Source: Galerina marginata (lineage: Eukaryota; Basidiomycota; Agaricomycetes; Agaricales; Galerinaceae). From it: a stretch of 64,000 nt of DNA. Positions 13,928 through 25,441 of this stretch are shown here, in pieces (position 1 is the first letter of the stretch; each line of letters begins with the position of its first letter). The notes beneath the pieces were generated by a model that saw only the letters and a list, made by a program, of their open reading frames with translations, searched no databases and was not told where the DNA came from. The stretch covers positions 2,294,001 through 2,358,000 of the forward strand of contig JAECYW010000004.1 of the NCBI GenBank assembly GCA_023014335.1. Direction: 5' to 3'. The position numbers were made by a program, and so were the translations under genes.

Positions 13928-16850
13928 TTAGTTGAAAACGGGGGTGTCGAAAATGCCATCGTGATCTAGGTCGATGAAAGTCAGTTGTCGAGTATCAAAC
14001 ATAACTAGTAGGTCACTGACCTTTCCCGTTCGCCAAAATGTACTCCCTTTCTTTTTGCCTTAGATGCCTAAGATAGCTACACTTCTGGTGCGAATACACG
14101 GCGACCTTGCTGTTAAAGTGTGAGCCGCTACTAATCGCGCTAGCGGCAATACTAAATCGATCTGTCTGGTTGCAGATCATCATCTGAAGGAGGCTTCATC
14201 AGGTTTTCACTCAGATGTATGTAACGCATAAACTTACGTCGAAAGGCGAAGTCGTCGTCCCTTCTTCGCTGTAGCCTCCGATTGTGACTCGGTCGAGATT
14301 AGGGCGTCCAAATAGTAATCCCTTGAGCTCAATTGGGTAACCATGGTAGTTGAAGTGGATAGGACGGTTTTCGGTAAAGAGGGTTTTGAATGCTTCAGGG
14401 CTCAAGGAATGAGGATGCGAGCCGGTGTTGGCCAGGATCATAAGGTCCGTAACATTCACAACGCGAACGCGCAGCTCAGGCGCCATTTTGCGGAGAAGGG
14501 CAGCGGCAGCAATGACTTCAAAAGTCATTTCTACGCCAATTCCGACGAGGACACTGAGGGAGCGATCGTTGGGCATCAATTTCATCGAGAGTACATATTT
14601 GCTTACACATCGGGGTCAACACCTCCATCGACGCTGGCAAACGTCCAAACAGATGCGCCCGCAATACAATGCTACATCATTCAAAGTTAGGCGTTAAATA
14701 ACTAGGGTTAACAAGAAAACATACCTGATCTGCTTCTTCGGGAGAAAGCCATACAGGTGTAGGTTGCTTGCTGCCAACCATCAAATTCACGTAGTTCTTC
14801 GCCCGCAGACAATGCGAAACAGTTGACAGGAAACAGTTTGCATCTGGGGGTAAATATACTCTTGCGGATTGGGCCTTCAAGTTCAGCACGGCACCAATGA
14901 ACGAAGGATTCTGATGCGAAAATCCGTTATGTTCTTGCCTTGTCCAGGTGGAAGTTTCGATGTAGTTGAGGGATCCACAAGGTTGACGCCAGGTAGTCTC
15001 GACAGCCATTTTGGAGAATTTCGAATACTGGACCATCATCGTGTGGACAATTCCAAGGAAGGCCTCGTAGCTGGGGAAGAGTCCTGTCCTTCCGGTCAAG
15101 GTGTAGCCCTGCAGCATGCCTTGACAGGTATGTTCGGAGAGAATCTCGATTACACGACCTCCTTGTGCGCGAGAAGCGACATCCCACTGGAAATCGCGAC
15201 CTGTAACGTCAAAAACAGCATCCAGTTTGTTGGATACGAGCTCATCGGGCGAGAAGATACGGAAAGAAGTGGGATTCCTTGGTGCAGCTCGTGAGCGAAT
15301 TTAAAAGAAGGATCAACATCGAAACGCACTCTTTGATGACCTCCTTCAAGAAGCGGCCCACTGCCTTCATACAACTTTCCTGGTTCCCCTTTGTGACACA
15401 TTTCTCCTCCCATTCAGGTGTCTTAAGTGGGGTATAAGCGGCATAGCTTTCCTTTCTCTGCCCAAGTTTCTTGGTGTTTATGTCAGGGATGACGCTGAGT
15501 ATCGCGTCAGAGGGGACACCCTCTTTGTTGAAAAGTTCTTGAGGCTTATACGACGACAACCAATCTTGCAAGCAGCTGAGCTCCTCATCAGAAGTTTTGG
15601 CGAGGGGAAGAGGAACCTGATGAGAATGGAATGAGCCTTCAACGAACTCGCCGTTGACGATCTTCGGTCCCGAAAGCCCTTTGGGTGTTCGAAGAACAAG
15701 CATAGGCCAGCGAGGCTTTACGATTGGTTTCCCAGAGCGGGCCGCCTGCTGGATCTTCTTTATTTCTGCAAGAGCCCATTCCATTGAGGCAGCGATGTCG
15801 TTGTCGAGATTAGGAAGGTCCGAGATAATGCGAACTTGATATCCATACCCACTAGAAGCAGCTATAAGACGATTACTAGAAACAATAAGATAAAATAAGA
15901 CGTACGTGAAAAGGGCCGTGATTTCCTTGTCGTCCATAACACCAAATATCGTCCTTTCTGAGATTTTGAATCCATTTACATGCAGAATGGGCAGCACAGC
16001 GCCGGATTCTGCTGGGTCTATATATTTATATGCGTGCCAGGCAGTTGCAGTGGGACCTGTTTCAGCTTCGCCGTCACCAACGACACAGGCGACAACAAGA
16101 TCTGGGTTGTCCATAACGGCGCCGAACGACACGCTAAGAGCGTATCCAAGTTCGCCACCTTCGTGAATTGCACCTGGGGTTTCTGCATTGATGTGACTGG
16201 GAGTTGGGTACGTATGAGCTTCTGCAGTCAAGGAAAGAAGTACAGAGAAAGGAATGTACCTTGGAAATCCCCCAGGAACACTGAACCGAGCAATGAGCTT
16301 CTGAAGTCCTTCACGATTGCGAGGATATTCAGGCAAGAATGTACCCAAAGAATCTTCCAGCCAAAGACAAGAGAGGATGGCCGGCGCCCCGTGTCCTTGA
16401 ACAAAAGAAATTAAGTATTGAGTGAATTCCAATGAGCAAAAGGTCGTGATTCACCTGGTCCAACAACGTAGAGGGCATCGAGACCAGTCTTACGGATAAT
16501 TCTGTTGAGGTGTGCATAAACCATTACCAGACCGGGACAAGTACCCCAATGACCTAAAAGACGGGGCTTAATTTGGTCGTGAGTAATCTTCTCTTCAAGA
16601 AGAACATTATCGTTGAGGAAAATCATGGCTGAGAGCATAGATAAGAATAAGCGGGTAATGAGCGACAACGAGGAGGTAATCTACCTGCGGCAATATAGTC
16701 TGCAGCTCTGCGGAACAGTTGAATTCCTTCGAGCTCATCTGGAGCAAGGAAGTCCTTGGTGTCGAGCTTGACTGCATATTCGAGAACGGAGTCCGGGAGA
16801 AGAGAGGGATCCGGGGGAGGGTTGGGTTGCGAGATGAGCTGGGCAGGCAT
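13928..16850 (-). CDS. Phosphoketolase B (xylulose-5-P/fructose-6-P)
   Basis: Second phosphoketolase, same reaction and same nine intron positions as copy A. It starts MPAQLISQPNPPPDPSLLPDS and ends DHDGIFDTPVFN. It carries HWGTCPGLVMVYAHLNR, GHGAPA, SHINAETPGAIHEGGELGY, GDGEAETGP and GIGVEMTFEVIAAAALLRK. All splices I tested keep frame, so the gene looks intact. The exons near 14890-15290 are almost identical to 11470-11870 of copy A, whereas flanking exons differ much more. It is divergent from the acetate kinase gene with 298 nt between start codons, which suggests shared control and delivery of acetyl phosphate straight to acetate kinase. Confidence 0.95.
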
Positions 16851-17148
16851 ATCTTTGCGTTTTCTGTGGGTTCATTCTGTTGGAAATAGGAGGGTTTTAT
16901 AGATAACGAAGGAGAATGGGTGGTGGTTGGGAGCAAGTCTGGATTTGACCTATTTTTGGCGTCACATTCTAGGCGCTTGCCAAAAACGGACATAGCGAAG
17001 ATCGGCGTCATGTTTTGGGTCATTCCAGATCTCCACTCACAAAAATATCACCACGTCCAGACTATGATGGTCTGTGGAGAGAACCTGGTCTGGGCTTGCA
17101 GGCCGCCTTTCTGTTAAATATCTATCACCCCATGTGTCTCTTGTAATC
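16851..17148. promoter_or_regulatory. Divergent promoter, phosphoketolase B / acetate kinase
   Basis: 298 nt separate the two start codons, so regulatory sites are probably shared. A TATA box faces phosphoketolase B. Only a weak AT-rich element (near 17112-17121) faces acetate kinase. Confidence 0.6.
16895..16901 (-). promoter_or_regulatory. TATA box of phosphoketolase B
   Basis: TATAAAA on the minus strand, 45-51 nt upstream of the ATG at 16850, inside the divergent phosphoketolase B/acetate kinase promoter. Confidence 0.6.
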
Positions 17149-18758
17149 ATGTCGCGTCAAAATCTCGTTCTCTCGGTCAACGCAGGCTCATCTTCTCTCA
17201 AGATATCTCTGTACGCTGTTTCATCTGAACAGCATTACAACCGCAGCTCTGTGGAACCCGTAAGACTGCTCTTGACTTCTTCCATATCCTCCATATCTGC
17301 ACCGCCAGCAAAGTTTTCTTTCCAACTTGCCTCTGAACATCAGGGAATCAAGGACGACCCCATCGACGCCATTAAGGACCATGCTACCGCGTTTTCCCAC
17401 TTCTTAGAAACTCTCCAGTCACAAGCCTCCATAGATGAAAAACGCGTCATTTATATCTGCCATCGCGTGGTACATGGTGGCGACTACAAGGAACCAGTTC
17501 AAATAACGGCCGAATCTTACCACCACATAGAGAAGCTTTCTGACCTAGCCCCTCTGTAATTAATGCCGTATTCTCTCATTCCTGGTGTAATGCTCACCTG
17601 TTCGTTCTAGGCATAATGGTGCGGCCCTCTCAGTCATAAAAGCGTGTATTGCCGCGCTTCCGGATACGAAATCCATTGCGTATTTCGATACTTCCTTCCA
17701 TCGATCCATACCTATCCATGTCTCGAGTTATGCGATTGATCAAGTAATTGCGAAGAAGCGCGGCCTTCAGAAATATGGCTTCCATGGCTTGAGCTGCAAG
17801 TATTTCACACCAGTCAACAGGATATCTCGTTCTGAGAACCACCCCAGATAGCTTTATTTTACGATCTGTGGCTCACTTCCTTGAAAAGGTGGGTTCTACA
17901 TGATGCTCTGCTGGTCTAATCAAAGTTTATGATCATTATTTTACAGCCTCCCGAGTCTCTCAACCTCATTATTTTACACCTGGGTTCCGGCGCGTCAGCG
18001 TGCGTTGTGAAAAGTGGAAAGAGTCTGGACACGAGTATGGGACTGACGCCCCTGAACGGTCTTCCAGGAGCCACTCGTTCCGGCTCAATTGACCCCAGTC
18101 TTATATTTCATTACACCAACAAGGCTGGACGAATCACCCATGACCCAAGCATGGCCACCCACGTTGGGGTCACAATGGTACGATTTTACAGCTTTTACTT
18201 ATTGCGACTTTTTGTTCTGAAATTTTTATTTCTAGGCAGAAGATATCCTTAACCGCAAATCTGGTTGGAAGGCCATAACGGGAACCACAGATTTCGGCCT
18301 CATTATTTCCAAGGCAGAACTAGACAATCCAGACCCAGAAATTGCGGTTCGGAACCCTTATCGGTTGGCCTTCGACCTTTTCCTCGACCGAGTACTGCAC
18401 TACGTTGGCTCGTACTATTTGAAGCTGGATGGAGAAGTCGATGCCTTGGTGTTTGCTGGAGGCATCGGAGAAAGAAGTGTCGAGCTGCGGAATATCGTCG
18501 GAAAGAAGGTACAATGTTTGGGATTTCACGATGTGGAGAGAAGCAAGAACGAGGCAGTCAGTAATGACGACGCTGTTGTGATGGACATCTCGGTCAATCA
18601 ACGAGAAACGAAGGGAAGAATGAAGCAGGTCTTGGTGTGCAAGACAAACGAGCAGGTTCGTCCTTTAAAAGCTCCTCAGTGATAAAATTGTTGAATACTT
18701 GCAGCTCGAGATGGCTAGGCAATGTGTACTCGACCCGAGGTTCTCCGATGGATGCTGA
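17149..18758 (+). CDS. Acetate kinase
   Basis: Interconverts acetyl phosphate plus ADP with acetate plus ATP; ASKHA-fold enzyme. The start [22 protein letters not shown] holds the N-terminal phosphate motif NAGSSSLK. Further motifs are [58 protein letters not shown], and [13 protein letters not shown] near the C terminus. Five introns; the second (17796-17847) is GC-AG. The final short exon ends in [15 protein letters not shown]. Because it sits head to head with a phosphoketolase gene, the natural reading is the phosphoketolase-acetate kinase route. Acetate kinase is otherwise uncommon in eukaryotes but known from fungi. Confidence 0.95.
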
Positions 18759-19977
18759 TGATATGAATATGCCATAATTATACCAACTTAAAGACTGTCA
18801 GTAGTTCGATGTGCAGTATGCATATGGTAATAAACAGCATTTTCTTTGTGTTCGTATTCATGCAGGACATACGGGAGTTACACCACAGCCGGGCTTGGAG
18901 AGGATGTCGAGATGGACAAACGGCGGAGAAAGCAGAGAATTTATTGTATTAACACTGGACTGCACCATAGCAGTACTTGAACAATTGAATTGGAAAGGAT
19001 TCCATCCTAATTCGCCAAGTCCCCCTCCTCTACCTTATTATTGTCATGATACTGGAACCAACAGATTCACCTGCGTACGCACTGGCTACATTACCTTGAG
19101 ATGTTTCTCTGGACCTCCGTCCTTTTTCGAGGATTAAGAACAATACGATGGCCAGGTTCATGATTTTCCTGGCCTCTGCTGTCCAGCGTTATTAATGTTG
19201 CTTCGCGCCGAACCTCAACTGAAGGGTCGACTTTGTGGTCAGTGTAGCGAAGCGACCTAAGGAGGGCTACCATGGGACTCTGTTTGTCGTCTTCAGAGCA
19301 AAGCTACATGCACACAAAATCAAATAAGGTTGCATGACACAGGGATGTGACTTGCATCCATTTGACCACCTCCTTCGACGTTCTTCCATTTGAAAGTCCT
19401 ATTCTGGTGATCTTTGAACGTAACAGTTCTAAATCGAACATTCAGAATGTTAGGCGTCATAAATGAACTTCCGGTGTAGCACAAGAATAAGGGGTGCGGA
19501 CATGGAAAGCTTTCAATTAGCTGCAATCGGGGAGCCCGTCGATTTTTTTTGGTCGTGGTTGAGATGAGAAAGTATAATGAACGCGTCGCTCTTTATCGCG
19601 CATTATTTGCAGGCAGTGCAACTTGTACGAGCTCAGGCACACATCCAGATGAGGGACCCGGTCGTTCAGAACTGTCCAGAATCCACGGATTGGAAGGAAG
19701 CAGATCAGGCACTCAGACAGTCTCCATACCAGCCATGGATTCGAAAATGATCCATTTAATGAATAGGGGTACCAGGTTTCCCGTATTCCTAACAGGAGCT
19801 CTCAGGAGTCGCTGACAGACTAGGTGTTAAGGCGGAGGATCACTTTGTGTTTATTATTGAGCATGGGTACTAGAGGAGTAATAGTTCATGAGTAAAAATT
19901 ATAGTTGGATGTATGGATGAAAATGCATGGAAGGAACGTGCCCGATGGCAGGGAATATGGGTAAAGAGGGGGATACT
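18759..19977. other. Gene-poor interval with possible minus-strand fragment
   Basis: 1.2 kb between acetate kinase and the next stop. Plus-strand open frames here show no family features. Minus-strand exon-like pieces are described in a separate entry. Confidence 0.4.
19030..19745 (-). other. Possible DUF6593-like small gene or remnant
   Basis: On the minus strand three pieces look coding but lie in different frames. They are a segment with FKDHQNRTFKWKNVEGGG, a segment with DPSVEVRREATLI, and a last piece with LAIVLFLILEKGRRSRE ending at a stop at 19030-19032. The order (a Phe/Lys/Trp strand, a short linker, then a hydrophobic strand followed by EKxRR) resembles the basidiomycete DUF6593 family as I know it. 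I could not join the pieces with confident splice sites or find a start. It may be a decayed copy, or the resemblance may be chance. Confidence 0.3.
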
Positions 19978-21485
19978 TTACTTCCGAAGAAGTTTCTCGT
20001 GCAACTCTGCTCCTTTGAGCTTCGCTCTCAGAAATTCGAGACGGGCTGTGTAGCGATTAATCAACTCGTCTCTCCGTTTTCGAATATCAGAGATTTCCGG
20101 GTCGTCATCTCCATCGTCCGGGGATGTGACGCCTATAGTTTCATTGGATATCATTCCTCTATCTTTCAGCTTTCGAAGGGCTAGATGACTGGTGCTTCGT
20201 GAGAGTGAGGATGGGTTGCCGGCACTAAGCATACCGGATGATGGTAATACTGAGGTTCCTTGTGAAGAAATAGACGAAACAGAGCCCTTTCGTGCTAAGG
20301 AGATTGAAGATTTCCGGAAACTGAGAGAAAGCGGGCTGGCACTGGGTGTAAGTTTCGGCAAGGAAGAAATAGACTTTGAATGTGATAGAGACGTCTTGTT
20401 GGATGACCCCGAGCGGATGGATAGTCCGTCACTATTGCTCTCCGTCGAGCTCAGAATATGACGTCTGCTATCAAATAGCGGCGAAGAGGGCGATGCAATC
20501 AATCGATGTTCGCGCCATTCTCTGCCTTCCAAGAGGACATTGATGTTTGCAGGGGTTGTTGTGGGAAGTCGCCGGGCATTCTGCTTCTGTAGCCGGCGAA
20601 AAGTAGTGGCTTCAAGATTATTGAAAGCGTCAATCAACCTCCGAGCTTCATCTTCAGTAGTGGAGATGACATCACGAATGTCTTCCGCCGTGCATAGATT
20701 CTCGTCGTCGAAAACATTGTGGATAGTAGTGATGGACTTTTCGGGATGAAGCGGGGAAGTAGGAGGTGCGATGTGACTTGTTGACCCATTTCGGCTCAAA
20801 GTAGACAGCTGAAGCGGGGAATGTCTGTCTATCATGGGAGTATGCAATTTTGGAGGCTGGAATGCATGTTCAATGTTGCGAGAAGTATCCGTGCGAAGCG
20901 GTGGAAGCTCGGCGGGCTTCCTGTGTAGCAGTCGTGGGATCATTGCACTGCGCTTCGAGGTATCGTTGGCGGCGTGGTTGGGACCATTGGTCTTGCGCGC
21001 GTCTTTGTCTTTGCTCGTGGTCGGGTCGTTAGTAAAGTTGGATATTCGGCGTCCTGTGGCTCTTCGAAGGAGGTTGGCCATGCCTGACGTGACGGTAGAC
21101 TTGGTGCGAACGGGAGAAGATAACGGCTTGGCTTGGTCGAGCCCAAACTTAGACGACGACCGCAGCTGGGTCGGCACCGTCGCTTTCGGTGATGGATCTT
21201 GAGAAGGTATCAATTAAGAAGTTGAGTTGAAAGAAAGGGGCTTCTTACCCTGCACTCGGCCGTGGACGCGAGCGACGGGGACGACGGGAGATTCTACGGG
21301 AACGATAACATTGCCTGAATACTGCTCAAACACGCTCTGCCGCAGGAGACGGTATTCATCGTCACTGGATACAACATCAACGTTTTGAGCATGAAGTCGC
21401 GTCGATAGGGGAGAGCCCAAGCTCACTTTAGTAAACCTTGAGAATTCGCGACGGCGAGTTCGTCTAGACGTTGGGCTAGGGCCAT
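19978..21485 (-). CDS. Ser-rich hypothetical protein with C-terminal coiled coil
   Basis: The start MALAQRLDELAVANSQGLL (ATG at 21485) is spliced to DDEYRLLRQSVFEQYSG, and a second intron joins HGRVQ to DPSPKATVP. The body is a long Ser/Thr/Arg-rich disordered region of about 350 residues. A short charged segment (STTEDEARRLIDAFNNLE) predicts helix. The end, ISDIRKRRDELINRYTARLE and onward, predicts coiled coil. The N-terminal short helix followed by DDEYRLLR looks conserved-type rather than random. I do not recognise a named family and infer only a scaffold-like protein. An ORF extension using a GTG upstream was rejected in favour of the ATG. Confidence 0.75.
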
Positions 21486-21808
21486 GACATGGACATGAAG
21501 GAAAAGAAAGAAGAAGGAGCAAGAATAATATAAGCCCAGGTCCAACGGAAGTGTCAAATTCAAGTGGCGTACCTGGTTTACACACCCAGCAGGAAGCATT
21601 CTAAACTTCAGTTAGCCGTTGCCTTGTATCTATATCCTGATGAAGAACGCGAATAGCATTCTAAACGTTAGTTGCCGTTGCATATTGTATCTATATTCTG
21701 AACCAAAAGACGAAAAACGAAGGAAACAAGGCAGGGCTGCGACCGAAATCGTATGTCAACTGAATTCAAACAAATAAATCAGCTCAGTTCTTTCTCTTTC
21801 ACACCTCC
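21486..21808. promoter_or_regulatory. Divergent promoter of Ser-rich gene and ERG24
   Basis: 323 nt between divergent start codons. Two similar short blocks (near 21590-21640 and 21650-21700, each containing GCATTCTAAAC followed by GTTAG and TTGCCGTTGC-like sequence) look like a local imperfect tandem repeat. Confidence 0.5.
21590..21702 (+). repeat. Imperfect tandem repeat in divergent promoter
   Basis: Two copies of about 50 nt, each starting AGCATTCTAAAC, continuing through a GTTAG/GCCGTTGC block and ending TGTATCTATAT-CTGA. They lie between the divergent starts at 21485 and 21809 and could carry regulatory sites. Confidence 0.6.
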
Positions 21809-23435
21809 ATGGCCGACGACAAGCTCAACCCTCGGTCGCCTCATTATGAGTTCCTCGGTCCTCCCGGTGCCCTCGCAATCACTCTCGGCGTCCCCTTTAT
21901 AACATATCTGCTTTACTTTGGGTGTTCCGAGGCAGCAGGCGGATGCCTTCCCCAACCCTCGTCAATCCCTGACCGTATCCTGAGCTCTGTCTCGAATCCA
22001 AATTGGTGGAAAGGGTTATGGGATACCGAGGCGTCTCTTATGTATCTCGGCTGGTACGCGTTCTGCGTCGTGGCATGGGCCGTTCTTCCTGGCGACCAGG
22101 TTGCGGGTACCACCCTCCGGAACGGAGGCAAAAAGCAATACAAGATCAATGGTATAGTTTCGCTCATTCTATTCTAACGCGTCTACTTACCTGTTCACTC
22201 TAGCGTTCTCCACCTTCTTACTTGCTTTAGGTGTCACGTCCGGCGTCATTCTTCGCTATGGACCAGAGTCCTTCACATTCATCTACAACAAATGGGTCGG
22301 CCTCATAACCGCGTCTCTCATCATGTCTGTTGCTCAAGCAATATACGTCTATGCCATCTCGTTCAAGCAGGGAAAACTTCTTGCATTGGGTGGAAACACG
22401 GGAAACTTCATTTACGATGTAAGCACATCAGCCCATTTTTTATTTAAAAAGATCATCCGACCGATTACAATATTTGCTAGTGGTTTATTGGACGCGAGTT
22501 AAACCCATCCATCGGTTCTTTCGATATCAAGTCGTTCAATGAGCTCAGACCTGGTCTTATTCTCTGGGTTCTCATCAACATTAGCATGGTCTGCGAGCAG
22601 GCAACGCGTCGTGGCGGTCTGGCCAATGTCACAGATTCGATGTGGCTGGTCCTCGCCTTCCAGACGTGGTATGTGGCCGATGGCCTTTACAACGAGGTAT
22701 GTCTGTCGAACGTCTGTTAAAACACGCTTTACTCAAATTACATTTATTAGCCTGCTCTTTTTACCACGATGGACATCACGAGTGATGGGTTTGGATTCAT
22801 GCTCGCTGTGGGTGATCTGCTCTTTGTGCCCTTTACCTATTCCCTTCAAGCACGTTACTTGGCCTTCCATCCCGTCGAACTTGGTCCTGTCCGCACAATC
22901 GGTGTTCTTTTTGTCAACTTTTTGGGATATTATATTTTCCGCACTGCCAATGGTGAAAAGAACGACTTCCGTAATGGTACAAACCCAAAGAGTAAGCCTT
23001 CCTTTCTCCCTTTCTTCGCCCACTGTCTCATCTTGCTTTCAGATCTCAAATTCATAACCACAAAGAGAGGCTCTAAACTACTCACTTCTGGATGGTGGGG
23101 CCGCTCCAGGCATCCCAACTACATGTGCGTTGTTTGGTCTAAATACCTATAAATATGCAACTGACAAGCGTTGTGTTATAAAGGGGTGACCTTATTATGG
23201 GCCTCGCTTGGTCACTTCCAACTGGCTTTGATACACCTATCACCTATTTCTATGTTGTCTATTTCGCTGTCCTTCTTATCCACAGGCAACGCCGCGACGA
23301 CGAAGCATGCGCCATTAAGTATGATCCATCAGTGCATTTCTCAGTACCCACTCTAACTCTGATTCTAGGCATGGTGAAGATTGGAAAACGTACAAAAAAT
23401 TGGTACCCTACAGAATCATCCCTTATATCTATTGA
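21809..23435 (+). CDS. ERG24: Delta(14)-sterol reductase
   Basis: Reduces the C14 double bond after lanosterol demethylation in ergosterol synthesis; multi-span ER membrane protein. Six introns. Eight or more hydrophobic segments follow the start [20 protein letters not shown]. Family motifs include GNTGNFIYD joined to [42 protein letters not shown], and near the end the reductase box [22 protein letters not shown]. The C terminus YRIIPYIY, preceded by [17 protein letters not shown], is characteristic of ERG4/ERG24 enzymes. ERG24 is preferred over ERG4 from the N-terminal EFLGPPG pattern. It is convergent with the GH128 gene, with 218 nt between stops. Confidence 0.93.
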
Positions 23436-23653
23436 TCTTGGACTTGAGGTACCAGTGTGTTATATTATATATCGCATTTCTATTTCCACACATCTAGCTA
23501 TCAATACGAGTCAACATCGAGTTATCGCAAGTCGAGAAAGTGCAGTACTGATTGTGAACATTTATGTATCGTGTTAAATCTCTCCTGGAGTAACCAAAGT
23601 TCTGACTCGACCAAAATCATAAGAAAATGAATCCAAGATAGTCCTGACAGTGG

Positions 23654-25043
23654 TCAGTGATATTGGCTGATGGCAGCAAGATAGGTCTTTCCAGATTCAC
23701 TACGAGAGAGGGTGAGACAGGCAGGGAGAACCAGAGCATATGAAACTGACCTCAGTGAATCGCCCTTCATCAACGGCCACACGTCCCCTAGTCCAAGTCC
23801 ATTGCTGTAAGCGTACGCATAAACGTTCGGGTTCGATTCGAAGTAAGGAACAACATCTTGGATAAAGTCGTTGATCTGCCCTTGGTCAGTACAAGGAATG
23901 AAATCCGGCGAGTCTTCAGATGCTTGTCATGAGCGACACGTTATTAATGAGCTGATGAGATTACCTACCGTCAACGCATGCAAATTCTGTGACCCAGATG
24001 GGCTTGCCATAGGCCATGTAATGTTCCTATCAAAAAGTTGTCAGTTCATGTCGTCCGATAATGACGTATTTGCCTACAATGACTTCCTTGACGCCGTCCA
24101 TGTTATTCTTGTTGATATGGACGGCGGTGAAATCCCATTCCTTGGTGATCTTTCCTTGAAACTCGGCCAGCCATGTTTCATCGATTTGCTCTGAGGTAAA
24201 CAACATGAGTCGCTGACTACGTAAAGACTGATGCTAAAATTTGAGACTTACTGCACATTGACGGACTACCGAGTTTGGCACCTTTAGCTCCGAGAGGTGC
24301 GATCAGGGACTCCCACTTCGACACCCCGTCTTCAACCGACATCCCTGCAGAGCCAGAACCACTGGGGCAATCCGGCTCTTCAAATCCTAAAACATAGGGA
24401 GGCACGGTTGCTAGATTTTCAAAAGCTTTCAGCCTCTGCGCGTCCTGCGCGTCAACCGTACCATCACCCCAGAGCATCGGGACGGCAATGGGGCTGCCTG
24501 GTTTAGAGGGGTTTGGCGACCTATGAAGTTGACTGAGTTGAATATCATGAAGGTTCTATGTAGACGCACATACCAGTCGTACCACCAACCGATGTGATCT
24601 TTCATGTATGGGTAAGCATCGCCTCCAGCGATGCCGGCCTTGACATTATTGGGGATCAAAGACCTGCTTGTGGGACTTGCCGCCTGAGTTGTGGATGTTT
24701 TCGTCGCAGAAGGAGTAACGATACTGAGGGTGGTCGCAGTAGAGTGGAGGGGTGCAGAAGTAATACTGGAAAGAGATTTGGACACAGATGAGGTGGACGT
24801 CGAGGAAATGTGTGCGGATGAAGTAGTGTGAGGCGTAGATGTGGACGATATGGGATGAGGAATAAAAGGTCTTGAAGAATAACCATGTAATGCGACGGCG
24901 ACTGAAGGCGTTTTGACGGCGTCTTCAGCCGAAGAAGTCAAACGAGGTGGACACTGCCGGTGGTTCCTCTTGATGTGGGTAGAGCCAACATGACCAGCAA
25001 GAAGAATTGTAAAAGAAATTGAAAAAATCTTGAGGACGACCAT
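23654..25043 (-). CDS. Secreted GH128-type glycosyl hydrolase (beta-1,3-glucanase-like)
   Basis: Asl1-like glycosyl hydrolase core. The start at 25043 gives a signal peptide (MVVLKIFSISFTILLAGHVG), then a Ser/Thr-rich linker of about 100 residues likely to be O-glycosylated. The catalytic domain shows HIGWWYDWSPNPSKPG, VPMLWGDGT, LGFEEPDC (candidate acid/base Glu), VHINKNN, GKPIWVTEFACVD (candidate nucleophile Glu), and FESNPNVYAYAYSNG. It ends YLAAISQYH. Five introns rejoin in frame. A role in cell-wall glucan remodelling or degradation is inferred from the family. An in-frame ATG upstream would place 28 residues before the signal peptide and is less likely. Confidence 0.88.
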
Positions 25044-25441
25044 TGAAGGAAAGGGTGGGTGTGGGCGAAACCCAAGGAATAATTGAGGAGGGAATAGTGA
25101 GTAGAATCGCAGACATGGGCTGACCATTATGTAGTCGACTGTACGGTGGGCAGGCAAAAGAAGCCATCAATTGAGAACCCATATCGAACCTAGAACGACA
25201 GCCGGCAATCCAGTCGTGCCAGTCCGCCAGTTGCTCCAGGATTGAGGGGAAAGTGCCACTGTCGAGGATAAAGAGAAGGTTGGATCATATTCAGAAAACT
25301 GGAGAACCAGCTTCTCGATACGCGGGTTTTGCCACAATCCTCCTCGGAACTAGCATGAACACGAATGTTACTCCTGTGCGATGTGCAGTGCATCATTATG
25401 CACAGCTAAGCCCAGCTATAGAACGAGATATCTACCTTCTC
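25044..25441. other. Intergenic: GH128 promoter, 3' side of YEATS gene
   Basis: No coding exon is supported. Minus-strand open frames between 25100 and 25396 are short and lack features. Confidence 0.45.

Noticed and set aside
18811..19137. Plus-strand 108-codon frame after acetate kinase
   Set aside because: No start context, odd composition and no recognisable domain; probably 3' flanking DNA.
23825..23850. GGTTCGATTC-like box resembling a tRNA T-loop
   Set aside because: It falls in the GH128 coding exon, and no matching acceptor, D or anticodon arms are seen nearby.
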